52,583 nt of DNA from Hymenoscyphus infarciens (GCA_001414345.1 LLCB01000368.1:1-52583); one strand, 5' to 3'; counted from the first letter of the stretch, positions 20,823 to 31,557 are shown. The notes: a model not told the origin generated them from the letters alone. Numbers and translations: made by a program.

Positions 20823-21000
20823 ATAGCTAATAGTACTTACTCTTTTTACTCTTATATTAGTAAGATGCTTAAAGAGCCTCCTAATTAGCCTAAAAAGAAG
20901 GTATATAAGAGAGTATAGAGTAAGATACTAGAAGCTAGCTAGCAAATATAGAAATTCTCAAAATAGCCTCAAATACGTATATATAACGAAAAGCGATAAA
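20823..21000 (+). repeat. X1 split direct repeat B2 (right terminus)
   Basis: 178-bp copy of B1 ending AACGAAAAGCGATAAA, after which element U resumes. It keeps several C and G positions lost in B1. The X2 right end (about 51068-51245) is the same sequence. Confidence 0.87.
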
Positions 21001-22359
21001 TAATAAGATATATCTATTAGTTATATACTCTCTTAAATTCTTATCTAATCCTACTAAACTATTATTATCTAACTCCTCTAATTCCTTATCTAAGAAGTTA
21101 TTATTATATAGATAATCTAATACTACGTTCGTCGCTCGATTACTCGTACCTTTATTACTAAAGTATACGCTAAATTCATCTTAATTAGCCTCTCTAGCTT
21201 CTTTTAATCCTTAAGCTATCTTAGAGTATAGCTCCTACTTATATACTCTTTCTAGCTTACTTAAAAGGCCTAATTCTACTAAATTACTCTCTTAGATATA
21301 TACTAATAATTCTACTCTTAAATCTAAGTATACTATAGTATAAGTTTCTCTCTCTTTAATACGTATTATCTTATTAATTAGTAATATATATCTATATACT
21401 AATAATTTAATTTTATATTATTCTAGAGTTATCTAAAGCAAATATATATTAATATCTTAATTCTTATATAATTCCTAAAGCTTAGTAAGCTTCTTAGTAG
21501 ACATCTTAATACTATAATCATCTATTAGATACTCTTTACTCCTAAGATAGTAAAAGTTAGTCTATAATACTTCTAGTACTCTATACTCTTAATTAGTATT
21601 AGTATAAATATAATAGTAATTCTATATATATATAAACGTTTAAAGCTCCTTCTAGATAATCGAAATATATATATATAATATAGTAATTATATTAGAAAGG
21701 CTCTTTTTAGAAAATAACCTCTTTTTATAAATACTCTAAAAGTATATCTTCTACTTATTTAGAGACTCTTTTATAAGCTATCTCTACTAAGCCTTAATAT
21801 ATTAGTTAGTTATAGAAGTACTAAACTAATATAAGTCTAAAAATTAGTATAGCTCTCTACTACTTTCTATAGCTTATTATTAATAAAGTACATAGTAAGT
21901 GTCTACTATTATTAGAGATTCTAATCCTTAATCTAATTATATATAGTATAGTATCTTTCTAAAGCTACTTATAGTATTACTATATTACTATAGAGTAGAT
22001 ACTACTATATCGTTTAAGATACTATAATAGCTTTAAAAGAGAAATTAAGTATAGGTATTAATACTAGTATATATCTTAATACTAATAAACCTTAATTTAT
22101 AATATCTATTAATACTCTATATAAAATTAGACTCTAATATAACATATTTACTATAAGTATTCTTAATCTCTTATAACCTATAATTATACCCCTTCTTATT
22201 AACCTTTAATAGTACTTTTTAAATCTTATTCTAGCTCTATCTTTTATCTCTATCTCTATTACTACTATAAGTATTAAAGTACGTATAAAGGAACCTAAGA
22301 CTAAAGCTTCTTATAGTACTAAAGTAACTATATTCGTAGATCTTATACTGAAGAATAGC
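21001..22359 (-). mobile_element. Element U, segment between X1 and V
   Basis: AT-rich and RIP-mutated. Read on the minus strand it contains a long stop-free stretch around 21001-21200 with pieces such as EFSVYFSNKGTSNRATNVV and DKELEELDNNSLVGLDKN, leading in phase across X1. The acidic, Asn-rich sequence resembles no domain I can name. It is bounded by X1 on the left and by the V target duplication (ctcta, 22360-22364) on the right. Confidence 0.45.
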
Positions 22360-22364
22360 CTCTA
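22360..22364. repeat. Target-site duplication of V, left copy
   Basis: CTCTA directly before the V LTR; the matching CTCTA follows the other LTR at 26057-26061. Five base pairs is usual for LTR retrotransposon integrases. Confidence 0.85.
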
Positions 22365-22717
22365 TATAACGGCACGAAATACACACAACTATAGAAGAGG
22401 CATATGGGAGTGCGTTTGGCAGAATGACGTATGTAAATACTAGGCTCTGATACGGAAGAAAAGGCTAAACTGGCCTTTTCTGACTCTAGGAGTAGGCTGC
22501 TATATATAAGAGGTTTCAGATAATACAAAAAGGGGTACGAAACCGAACAACGACATACGTCGGCTAATATAAAAGCCCGAACCCTACGAAGTACGTCTAA
22601 AAGTCTAGACATACGTAACCTTCCTAAATTAGACAATACAAAACAACAACTACCGAAAGCTAATATGTACAGCATATGCCACGTAATATCGGCTATATAG
22701 GACGGCATGCCGTCACA
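22365..22717 (-). repeat. V 3' LTR (weakly mutated)
   Basis: 353 bp ending GCATGCCGTCACA. Compared with the other LTR, nearly all differences are C in this copy against T there, or G against A. One site (AGACATACG here, AGACGTACG there) goes the other way. Confidence 0.88.
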
Positions 22718-22729
22718 TCCCCCTCCCTT
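22718..22729 (-). other. V polypurine tract
   Basis: TCCCCCTCCCTT on the plus strand, AAGGGAGGGGGA on the minus strand, directly inside the 3' LTR. Followed by AAAAAGACTCG(TCCCG)AGTC, a motif kept in W and Y next to their tracts. Confidence 0.75.
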
Positions 22730-23129
22730 GAAAAAGACTCGTCCCGAGTCTATCTATCTCTTGTTGTTCAGGGCTGAATCGGGATGGTGTAAGTGTTATA
22801 TTGTTGTGTTGTCGTAAGTTGGTTAGGGTCTGAATCGTAGCTGACCCGAGTTCGTAGATGCTTTATTTATCGTAATTTGTCGTAAGTAAGACAAGATGTC
22901 GAGATATCGATTTTAGGTCCGAATCGTAACCGTAGATGCTTGTAAAGAGACTTCGTTTCCAATCCTTCAATATCAAAAGCAAGCATTTTCGTCCGCTAAA
23001 AGAGTGTAGTCCGATCCGTCTAGCGGGTCGGAGAAAGTTCAAAGTTCAAAGTAAAATCAGAAAAAGTTCAAAAGTCGAAGGCGAATTCAGAGTAGAGTCG
23101 GAGGTCGTTCGGTCGAGAGGTGACGTTGA

Positions 23130-24980
23130 AGGTGACAGTGATAACTCAATTAAGAGCTCACTTCAAGAGCGTACCGATTCGCATCTGATTCGAATTCGAA
23201 TGAAAAAGAGTGTAGGTCTGAAAAAGTTCAGAATAAAGTCAGAAGCGAACATTAAGAGGTAACGTTGTAGGTAATAGTGATATCTCAGCTAAGAGTTTAC
23301 TTCAAGGGTATACCGATTCGTATCTGATTTAAAGAATTTAAATAAAAAAGAGTATATGTCTATCTAAACTAAGGTTAGTAGGTATTTAAAGTAAAGTCTA
23401 AACTAAAAAGTTAATAATATTATAGATAATAGTAATAACTTAGTTAAGAGCTTATTATCCTTTTAAGAGTATACTAATTCGATTTATATCTGATTTAAAA
23501 GTTTAAATAAAAAAAGGACTTCTAGTATAGCTAGAAGTAAAAGAAAGTAGGAAAGAGAAAGTTTAGAATAGTTAGAGGCGAATTTAGAGTAAAGTCGAAA
23601 GTTGTTTAGTTAGGAGGTAGTAATAACTTAGTTAAGAGCTTACTTCTAAGTTACGTCTTATTAGAAAGTATATTTTAACTGATTTATATCTGATTTAAAT
23701 TTACTAAAAGAATATAGGTCTATCTAAACTAAGGTTAGCTAGTTTTTAGAGTAAAGTTAGAAACGAAAAGTTAATAATATTATAGATAGTAATAACTTAG
23801 TTAAGAGGTTACTATCCTTTTAAGAGTATATTTAAACCGATTTATATCTACTTTAATAAATAAAAAAAGGAACTTCTAGCCTAGCTAGAAGTAAAAAGAA
23901 AGTAAAGAATATAAAGACTATAAGACTCTATACTAGAGTTAGTAGAGTTTTAGCTAGTTAAAAGTAAAGTTATAGCTAAGTTATTAAAGTTGAAATTCTT
24001 ATCTAAGTATCTAGGGATAATAAAAGAGGTAGTTTTAGCTAGCTAAAGGCGAAGTTATTACTAAATTTAAAAATACTATCTAATGTTTAAGATAATAAAA
24101 AGGGGTAGGGTTTTAGCTAGTCAAAGGCGAAGTTAATACTAAAGTTATTAAAGTTAAAACTATTATCTAACTATCTAAAGTCTAGAATAATAAGAGGAGG
24201 AGTAGTTTTAGCTAGTCAAAAGTAAAGTTATAGCTAAGTTGTCAAAGTTGAAATTGTTATCTAAGTTTAGGATAATAAAAGGAATAGTTTTAGATATAAC
24301 ATTTATTAGTACTATTATATGAACTATGTTACTTAGGCCTATAGGCCGCCTTATTCCCTTTAAAGTACTTAAGGACTTATTTATCTTCTAATTTCAAAGA
24401 AAGAGTTACTATTAGATCGTATAGAGTTTAGAGCTAAATTAGATAAGAATAGAGAGGTGTTTTAGACTAAAGTGCTAATATCGATAGACGTAGTTGTTTT
24501 TGAATATTTAGTACTTTAGTATCTCTCCTTATCTAGCTCTAAAAGATCGTTTACCTATTTTAGTAAAGTTATAATTCTAGCGTCTCTTAAGAGTAGTAGA
24601 CGCGTTTTAGAGCTAAGGTATAATCTTATCCTATATATAGAAGAACCTATTTAACTCTAGTATTTCTCTAAGTATAGCTATACTTAAGAAGTAACCTTTT
24701 AAAGTCGGTAAAAGTTTCTTTAGTATAATCTTATTCTTAATTCTACTTCTATCTCTTTTAACTTCTATCTCTTTTAACCTTTATACTAGCGGTTAGGACT
24801 CGGTTTATAACTATAGTCTTTTTAAATATTTACTAGTAGAGGTTCAAGGAAAAAGTTTAGAGTAGAGTTAGATAATATTTAGTTAGTATTATTAAAAATA
24901 GTAATAACTTAGCTAAGAACTTACTTCTAAGTTTTATTCTAATAGAAAGCATATTTTAACTAATTTATATCTAATTTATA
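23130..24980. repeat. Degenerate long-period repeats inside V
   Basis: The block TAACTYARYTAAGAGCTTA followed within about 50 bp by GATTTATATCTGATTTAA-like sequence recurs near 23140, 23280, 23430, 23620, 23785 and 24900. A longer duplication starting GTCTATCTAAACTAAGGTTAG (about 23358 and 23712) carries along AAAGGACTTCTAGY.TAGCTAGAAG near 23515 and 23870. No coding sense is visible. Confidence 0.75.
23947..24297. repeat. Second tandem array in V, unit about 78-95 bp
   Basis: Units start GTTTTAGCTAG at 23947, 24032, 24110 and 24205, with a partial fifth at 24287. Each contains an AAAGGCGAAGTTA-like word, then TAAAGTTGAAATT and ATAATAAAAGRGGTA-like words. Spacings are 85, 78, 95 and 82. Confidence 0.8.
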
Positions 24981-25703
24981 TCTGACTTAAGAGTTAGGAA
25001 GTAGTAGGAAGGTATTAGAGGTAGTAGTGTCTCTTAAATAAAAGAGGTCTAAATTCAGGCTTTAAAAGCAAAGAAGAGTTAGATTAGAGAGAGTTCGAAG
25101 ACGAAGTGTTTTTTAAGTTATTAACTTTAGAGTTCGCTTATAATTATATCCTCTATCTCGTCTAATCGATCGTTTTATCCTTTATTTTATATACCTCTAT
25201 CTCGTCCGCCTATTATCTATATATCGTCCGCATTTAAGAAGTCTCGCTTATCGTTTCGTCAGAATCTTCTAGGTCTTAGTATACGGGTAAGAATCAGAGA
25301 GGGTTCAGAGAGTTATCTTTTAAAAAGAGAGATAGCCCTAGAAGGTCGTTTAACGTCTCGTAGTAGAACTTGAGAGAGAGGGGGGTAAGGTTAGGTTTAG
25401 AAGCCTTCGTAATAACTATATTAACTTATTCACTAATCCTAAGGTTATTAGGATTCTTAGGAACACTTAGCGTCTTCTAATCTCTTAATATATACTAAAA
25501 CACGATTTTTACTAGCTATCTATATAGATACTAAACCCTAGTATTACTAGCTATCTAGGTAGTCTCTAATTACCTAGCTATTTAAGAATACCGTTATAAT
25601 ATTCTAAATCGAGAGTAAATCGAATTCTAAACAAAGAGTAATAATAAGCTTAAAAGAGGTATTATTAAGACTATCACTAGCGAAGAAAAGTTTAGCCTTT
25701 TTA

Positions 25704-26056
25704 TATAATAGTATAAAATATATATAACTATAGAAGAGGTATATAGAAGTACGTTTAACAGAATAATATATATAAATACTAGGCTCTAATATAGAAGAAA
25801 AGACTAAACTAGTCTTTTCTAACTCTAGAAGTAGGCTGCTATATATAAGAGGTTTTAGATAATATAAAAAGAGGTACGAAACCGAATAACGACATACGTC
25901 GGCTAATATAAAAGCCCGAACCCTACGAAGTACGTCTAAAAGTCTAGACGTACGTAACCTTTCTAAATTAGATAATATAAAACAATAACTACTAAAAGCT
26001 AATATATACGGCATATACTACGTAATATCGGCTATATAGGACGGTATACTATTATA
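25704..26056 (-). repeat. V 5' LTR (heavily mutated)
   Basis: 353 bp, co-linear with 22365-22717, with most C and G of CA/TG context turned to T and A. The stretch around GACATACGTCGGC, CCCGAACCCTACG is shared almost unchanged. Target duplication CTCTA follows at 26057-26061. Confidence 0.88.
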
Positions 26057-26061
26057 CTCTA

Positions 26062-26721
26062 GCTCTTTATACTCTTTCTATATAAGAAACTTTTAATATT
26101 AAAAGTCTATCTTAAATTATAACTTTTAAAGCTTCTAAGGCTTAATTATAAAGCTCTTATAATTTAATATATATACTATACTTAAATTAAATAATCTTAT
26201 ATCTTTAAAAAGATATACTACTTATATATATAAGATAAGAGTAGTCTTACTTTTTTTATACTAGTAAAGATTCTACTCTATATTAATTTAAAGCTTAAAA
26301 GTAGTATTAGAGATATTAATATTATACTCACTTTTAAGAATATCGTATATCTTTTAAGTAAAGACTTCCTTTTAGTATAACTCCTCTATAAACACTCTAT
26401 ATAGCTCTAAATTAATAAACTAATATAGTATATTTAAGCTTCTATTATATACTTAAAATCGCTCTTTTTATACTTTCTACTATACTTAAAATTCTAGGAT
26501 TATTATACTATAATACTACTACTAAGAATATTATACTTTAATAGATATCTAGAGCTACTACTAGAGCTTATCCTCTTCCTTCTTCTATTATTATTAGTAC
26601 TCGAATTTAAGAGAAGAGAGAGAGTATATATAGTAGTAAGATAGCACTTTTAAAAGAAGGAATAATATAGAGTAGTATTTAAAAGAAGGAGTAACTAATT
26701 CGATTTATCTTAAGAGGTTCT
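26062..26721 (-). mobile_element. Element U, segment right of V
   Basis: About 0.66 kb of RIP-mutated AT-rich DNA between V and the Z LTR, continuous with the left flank of V once V and one CTCTA are removed. No domain was recognised; its right limit is set by the Z LTR. Confidence 0.4.
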
Positions 26722-27117
26722 TATAATAGCACGCTATTCTAAATTGTCGGCATTCGTAGAACTGCTAATACCTCTACGACTGCCGATACCTCTATAACTA
26801 CCGATGCTTCTACGACTTATTAGATAGAAGGTGCTAAAGAGAGTAAGGATTAGATGTTATATATCTCGTTTTAAGGTCTTATATATTTAGCTTTAAAGCC
26901 CTTATTATTTTAATAGCTATATTAGAAAAGACTTAGTTATTATTCTTATTAGGACTTAGTAGTCTCTAACCTCTTATATATAGATATTTATACTTAATAT
27001 AAAAGAAGAATAGTTATTATTTTCTTCTATATTAGTACCTAGTATCTATATATATTATTCTTCTATATATACTCTTATATACTTCTACTATAGTTATATA
27101 TATTTTATACTATTATA
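26722..27117 (+). repeat. Z 5' LTR
   Basis: 396 bp from TATAATAGCACGCTATTC to TTTTATACTATTATA, aligned by its ends and interior with the Y (477 bp) and W (378 bp) LTRs. It is followed by the TAAAAATAATAACTC leader shared by Y and W, where a primer-binding site would be. Confidence 0.82.
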
Positions 27118-27499
27118 TAAAAATAATAACTCTTCCTTACTAATAATAGCCTTAATAATATCTTCTTTAAGCTTATTACTACTCTTTATTTAGAAGTTAA
27201 TTTACCTTCGATTTAGAATATTATAATAGTATTCTTATATAGCCAGGTAATTAGAGACTACCTAGATAGCTAGTAATACTAGAGTTTAGTATCTATATAA
27301 ATAGCTAGTAAAAATCGTATTATAGATACGTTAAAGGATTAGAATATACTAAGTATTCTTAAGAGTCTTAATAACCCTAGATTTAGTAAATGAGTTAACT
27401 TATAATAGTTATCTAAAAGGCTTTTAAATCTAATCTTACCTCTCTCTCTCTCTAATTTAATATTTAATATATTAGAATCTAGAGTAACCCTAGATCTCT

Positions 27500-30379
27500 C
27501 TTAAACTCTACTCCTAAGTATAGAGCTCCTTTTTAAGGAATAAAGTTAAGCCTTTATAGAAAGGTCTCTAACTTAGTACTATACCTCTAAGAATACTAAG
27601 AAGCCTAAGAATAATAAAGATAAAGGCCTAGTACTTAGAAGCTAGAGAGATTAATAAGACTTCTTTAATATAGATAAGATACGAGATATAATCTAAGCTA
27701 TAAAGACTAAGAATTAAGAAAAAGAATAGAGAATTTTAGAGTAAGATAATTAGATTACTTAATTATTAGACCTAGTATAATAAATCAGTTAATAACTACT
27801 AAATAATAACTAAAGTCTAAGTTTTATCTAACTTATATAAACACCTTCTTTAGTCTCTTTAAACTATTATTATAGATAAGACCCTACTTCTAATATTCCT
27901 TCTTTATAATAACCTACTCTATACCTATAACCTAAAAGTACTCTAAAAGCTCTTTAATCTATTAAAAGTAAGATTATAGAAAAAATTAAACTTTTAGATA
28001 ATAGTATTTCACTTATATATAAGTAATAGAGAATATTAATATATAATCGACTCTATATAAACGCTAACTATTATTAGACGTTTTTAACTTATAAAGCTCT
28101 TATTTAAGAGATAATAACGAAACTTGTCTAAAACTACTTAGAGCCTTAATATAAATTATCATAGAACAAAGGTGAGTTAGACAAAGGATCACCTGATAAT
28201 CTCTACCTTTTAAGCGAGGAGTATAGTATTTAAAGCCTTATGCTCTCCTCTATAGTTCTAGGAATCAAGTATCTACTTTAACTTTACTTTGCTTATTCTA
28301 TGCTCTCGATATAGCTTCTGTAATCGCTATATAAATCTAATATAAGTAAGATAGTATTTAAAGATTATAAAGAAATAATTAAACTTCTTAATACCTACTA
28401 TCTAACTAGTTATAAGAAGGAGGATGCCTAGAACGCCTTTTAGTCTCTTTAGATAGAATAGAAGAGTTATATAAGAGAAAGTTTTATAGAATTTAAAAGT
28501 TACTTTTTAAGTATAGTAATACTTAGAGAAGTATTAGAGTAAGATAAATTCTACTATATATAAGATAAGCTTATACCTTAGCTTTAAACTTAATTAGTTA
28601 ATAGTAAGAGATACTAGAATACTAACTTTAATAAGATAGTAAAAGACTTATTATTTATAGATAAGGAATAGTGTTATAATACTAAGTTATATATAACTAG
28701 TATAATAAATACTAAAAAACCTATTATAATAAGCTTATTATACTAAAAGCCTAATATTAACCGATTCTTATCTAGTTCTTTAATAAAACCTTTACTACTT
28801 TTATATAGACTTTATTCTACTTCTTAAAAAACTTCTTAAACTTCTAAGCCCCTTTCTACTAGTAAAAGATTAAAGACTTTATTTATAGACTAACTCTCTA
28901 CTAGTATAAAGTATTATAATTATAAGAAACCTAGATATATTAAGCCTAACTATTCTAATCTACCTAGTATTAATAAAATAAATAATTAACTTAAAAAAGA
29001 ATAACTACTTAAAGAATACTCTAACTCTAACCTAGGTTAAGAGGAAAACGAAGAGGCTTAGATAAAGATACCTTTCTAGGCTTATATAAATATAATCTAG
29101 CTAAACTCGACCTTTTTAAACTTATAAGAGGAAAACAGTTCCTTATAAATACTATACTTAGTATATAAGGATATAGTATTAAAATATAAGCTTTAGTAGA
29201 TATAAGAGTAAATAGGTACTTGTTTCTAAATTAACTCTTAGCTCTTTAACTATTAAAAGTAATAGGTTTATAGATCTAGAAACTACCTTATTCTATATCT
29301 ATTTATAGATATAATAATAGTACTAAAAGCTAGGTAACTTAGTTTATATAACTATATCTAAATATAGATAAGCGTTATATCTAAAACTACTCTTTTATTA
29401 TTCTAGACCTTAGATAGTAAGACCTAATTATTAATAATAAGTAGTTAAACTATTTTAAAGTTCTTCTTAACCTCTTAAAGAACTAGATTACTTAGCTAGC
29501 TAATAACTCTTTAACTCTCTACTATAGTAAGGAAATTTTACTCTTACTTTCTAGCTAGAACTAGAAACCTATTTTAAACCACTAGTTAGATATAAATTAA
29601 AGAGAATATATAATCTATTAATAAGAAAGATATAAAAAGAGTAGACTTATAAATATAGCTAAGTTATTACTCTTATCTATAATAATATCTCCTAAAAATT
29701 TAATATCTAACTCTAGTCTAAAGCCTTTATAACCTACTAGTATAGTCTTAAAAGATTAAACTCTATACTCTTTTATTTATAAAATTAGTATAAACGTTAT
29801 ATACTTTAATATAAAATAACTTAATTTAGAATTTTATATAATAAGTATATATAAGCTAGATTAGATTATTAATAAAAGATCTACCTCTCTCTAAGATAAT
29901 AATAAAATAAGAGCTCTAATATAAGCCTAACTTCTAAAATATTACTTATCTTATAAAGACGTGTTCTTAAAAGTAGCTTCTAATAAGCTCTCTTCTTACT
30001 ATAAATATAACTATAAGATTACTTTAAATAAGCTACTTCTTAACTCCTTTTCGCCTCTATATTAATAGTTAACTATAAAGCTTAAAGCTATAAAAGAGTA
30101 TCTTATAAAGAACCTAGATAAGAGGTTTATTATTAATAGTAATAGCTCTTTTACCTCTCTAGTACTTTTTATTAAAAAGGCTAATAGTAATAAGTTATAA
30201 TTCTATATTAATTATAAGAAGCTAAACACTCTAACTTAAAATAATCTCTATCTAATCTCTTATATTAATAAGCTCCTTTCTAAGATAAGAATAGCTAAAA
30301 TCTTTACTAAATTAGATATTAGATAAGCTTTCTATTATATTTAAATAGACCTTAACTTAGAAGAGATAACTATATTTAA
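27500..30379 (+). pseudogene. Z gag-pol, 5' part (RIP-broken, interrupted by X2)
   Basis: Stops are TAA and TAG at positions explained by C to T or G to A change. Order: gag, CCHC zinc knuckle at 28912-28953, aspartic protease at 29199-29213, first RT blocks to 30379. A 172-bp foreign insertion lies in gag at 28157-28328. Exact gag start is not determinable because ATG codons are lost. Confidence 0.78.
28157..28328. mobile_element. 172-bp unmutated insertion in Z gag with 8-bp target duplication
   Basis: Absent from the same place in Y and W. It is flanked by ATATAAAT at 28149-28156 and 28329-28336. It keeps CA and TG (ATCATAGAACAAAGG, TTTGCTTATTCTATGC), so it escaped RIP. AGGTGA and TCACCT near 28170-28195 can pair around a short loop. 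The two ends are not clear inverted repeats and no promoter boxes of pol III type are convincing. An 8-bp duplication fits hAT-type MITEs, but this is inference. Confidence 0.75.
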
Positions 30380-30528
30380 TAGAAAGGGTTTATAGTGAAT
30401 TGAGGAATTAGCTTATTAAGTAAGAAGAAGGTATATATATATATGCCTTCTCTTATACTAAGTAACTTCTATTCTACTAATAACACTTCTTATTACGACG
30501 TCTTATTTAGTATTAAGCTCTTTTTTAA
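30380..30528 (+). repeat. X2 left terminal repeat A1
   Basis: 149 bp, the same as X1 A1 with a 4-bp deletion (TATTACGACG against TGTTGTTTTTAACG). Marks the left boundary of X2. Confidence 0.85.
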
Positions 30529-31080
30529 TCTAATAATACTCTTATCTATCTATTAAGAATACCTTTAAAGTATAGTAAATAAGTTACTTATAAGAGCGTT
30601 ATTACTAAGGCTAGTAATAGAGCTACTAAGACGCTTTAAGCTTAACTAGTAGAAGACGATAATATTAAAGATAATAAGTATAATAGATAAGTTAGTAAAG
30701 TATACTATAACGCTTAAGTAGCTATATAAGTATAATATACTATCTAGGATACTACTACTAATTAAGGTAATACTATAAATAGTACTTACTATCTAGCTTA
30801 TTAAAGAAGATAAGTATAGTAGAACTAAGGTTAAGCTTAAGATAATAATAAGATAGACTTCTATCTATAAAGTAGAGGTAATAGTAATAGTAATAGTAAT
30901 AATAATAACGACGATAGTATTAATAAACTCTCTTTCTAAAACCCTATCTAAGTAAATAAGCTAAATAACCCTTTTCTCTTTTAAAGTAACTAATACTCCT
31001 AAGTTAATAGATATATAGATAGATATAATAGTAGATACTAGGGTTATATAAAGAGACTATTTAATAGAGGATACTCTTAG
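30380..31080 (+). mobile_element. Tyrosine-recombinase retrotransposon X2, left part
   Basis: Begins with A1 (30380-30528) and follows X1 co-linearly to X1 position about 16380, where Gypsy element Y is inserted after CTTAG (31076-31080). Removing X2 restores the Z sequence CTATATTTA-AAACTA, so no target duplication was made. Confidence 0.85.
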
Positions 31081-31557
31081 TATAATAGTATACTATCCTA
31101 GATTATTATATAATAGTACTATTCTGAATTGTCGGCATTCGTGAAACTGCTAATACCTCTAAGTAGTGCTAATACCTCTAATACCTCTAGGGCTAAGATT
31201 ACGAATAACCGATACTTATGCGAGCGAAGTGTCGAAGGTATTAATATCTGATATTTATATATAGAAGGGATTAAGAGTTAGATGTTATATATTTAGCTTT
31301 CTAAAGGTTCAAAGGTTATATATTTAGCTTTTTAGCTTTTATTATTTAGTATTAGCTATATTAGATAGGGCTTAGTTATTATTATTATTAGAACTTAGAA
31401 GCTTCTAATCTTCTTATATATAGACGTTTATGTTTAGTATAGTAGAAGAATAGTTATTATTTTCTTCTATATTAGTACCTAGTATCTATATACGTTATTC
31501 TACTATACGTACTTCTATATGCCTCTACTATAGTTATATGTATTTTATACTATTATA
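31081..31557 (+). repeat. Y 5' LTR
   Basis: 477 bp from TATAATAGTATACTATCC to TTTTATACTATTATA. Same length as the right copy 46529-47005. Differences are mostly C/T and G/A; this copy keeps TTGTCGGCATTCGTG where the right one has TTATCGGCATTTGTA. Confidence 0.88.

Larger units (their letters stand above)
15676..21000 (+). mobile_element. Tyrosine-recombinase retrotransposon X1 (Ngaro/PAT/DIRS type) with split direct repeats
   Basis: 5325 bp. The left end carries repeat A1 (15676-15828). The right end carries B1 (20418-20595), A2 (20596-20748), a 74-bp spacer and B2 (20823-21000). A1 and A2 are both 153 bp, B1 and B2 both 178 bp, differing mainly by C/T and G/A. This A1-body-B1-A2-B2 order is the split-direct-repeat plan known from Ngaro- and PAT-like elements. 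The body reads on the plus strand as a broken gag-like frame from an ATG at 15859, a reverse transcriptase with YLDD at 18235-18246, RNase H-like sequence, and a tyrosine recombinase ending near 20175. No LTRs or target-site duplication are visible, as expected for recombinase integration. It interrupts element U. Confidence 0.85.
22365..26056 (-). mobile_element. Non-autonomous LTR element V (LARD-like), TSD ctcta
   Basis: 3692 bp with 353-bp LTRs at 22365-22717 and 25704-26056 flanked by CTCTA. The LTR ends are inverted (TATAACGGCA-like and GCCGTCACA, from a TG...CA original). A pyrimidine tract TCCCCCTCCCTT (22718-22729) next to the left LTR is a polypurine tract on the minus strand, so the element points left and its 5' LTR is the right one. 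The interior has no gag-pol; it is built of degenerate repeats. Its LTR ends, the tract and about 300 bp next to the 5' LTR match element W, so it is probably a non-coding partner mobilised by W-type Gypsy elements (inference). The left LTR and about 0.6 kb beside it keep many CA and TG, unlike the rest. Confidence 0.85.
26722..30379 (+). mobile_element. Ty3/Gypsy retrotransposon Z, left part (5' LTR, gag, protease, start of RT)
   Basis: Plus-strand element with its 5' LTR at 26722-27117 and no 3' LTR in the window. The interior follows Y over its whole length. A zinc knuckle reads YNYKKPRYIKPNY at 28915-28953, one transition per key residue away from CX2CX4HX4C. The protease motif ALVDIRVN (29190-29213) is a mutated DTGAN. 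RT blocks FIINSNS, LFIKKAN, YINYKKLN and IFTKLDIR follow before X2 breaks the frame at 30380, just before the LPFGL-type block. The rest resumes at 51246. Confidence 0.85.

Noticed and set aside
20596..21000. Independent truncated X copy inserted beside X1
   Set aside because: Possible, but A2 abuts B1 without extra bases and the order equals the known split-direct-repeat plan, so one unit is the simpler reading; kept as an alternative in the findings.
22343..22708. 121-codon minus-strand open frame
   Set aside because: Lies almost entirely within the V 3' LTR and is open only because that LTR escaped RIP; a similar frame appears in the other LTR (25604-26014).
22936..23262. 108-codon plus-strand open frame in V
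   Set aside because: Lys/Arg/Ser-rich translation of the degenerate repeats, opposite to element orientation; no coding signal.
23947..24297. Regularly spaced repeats as a possible CRISPR array
   Set aside because: Fungal DNA, degenerate units of 78-95 bp repeated over their full length with no unique spacers.
28157..28328. tRNA-derived SINE
   Set aside because: GTTCTAGGAATC only loosely resembles a B box and no convincing A box or tRNA fold was found.
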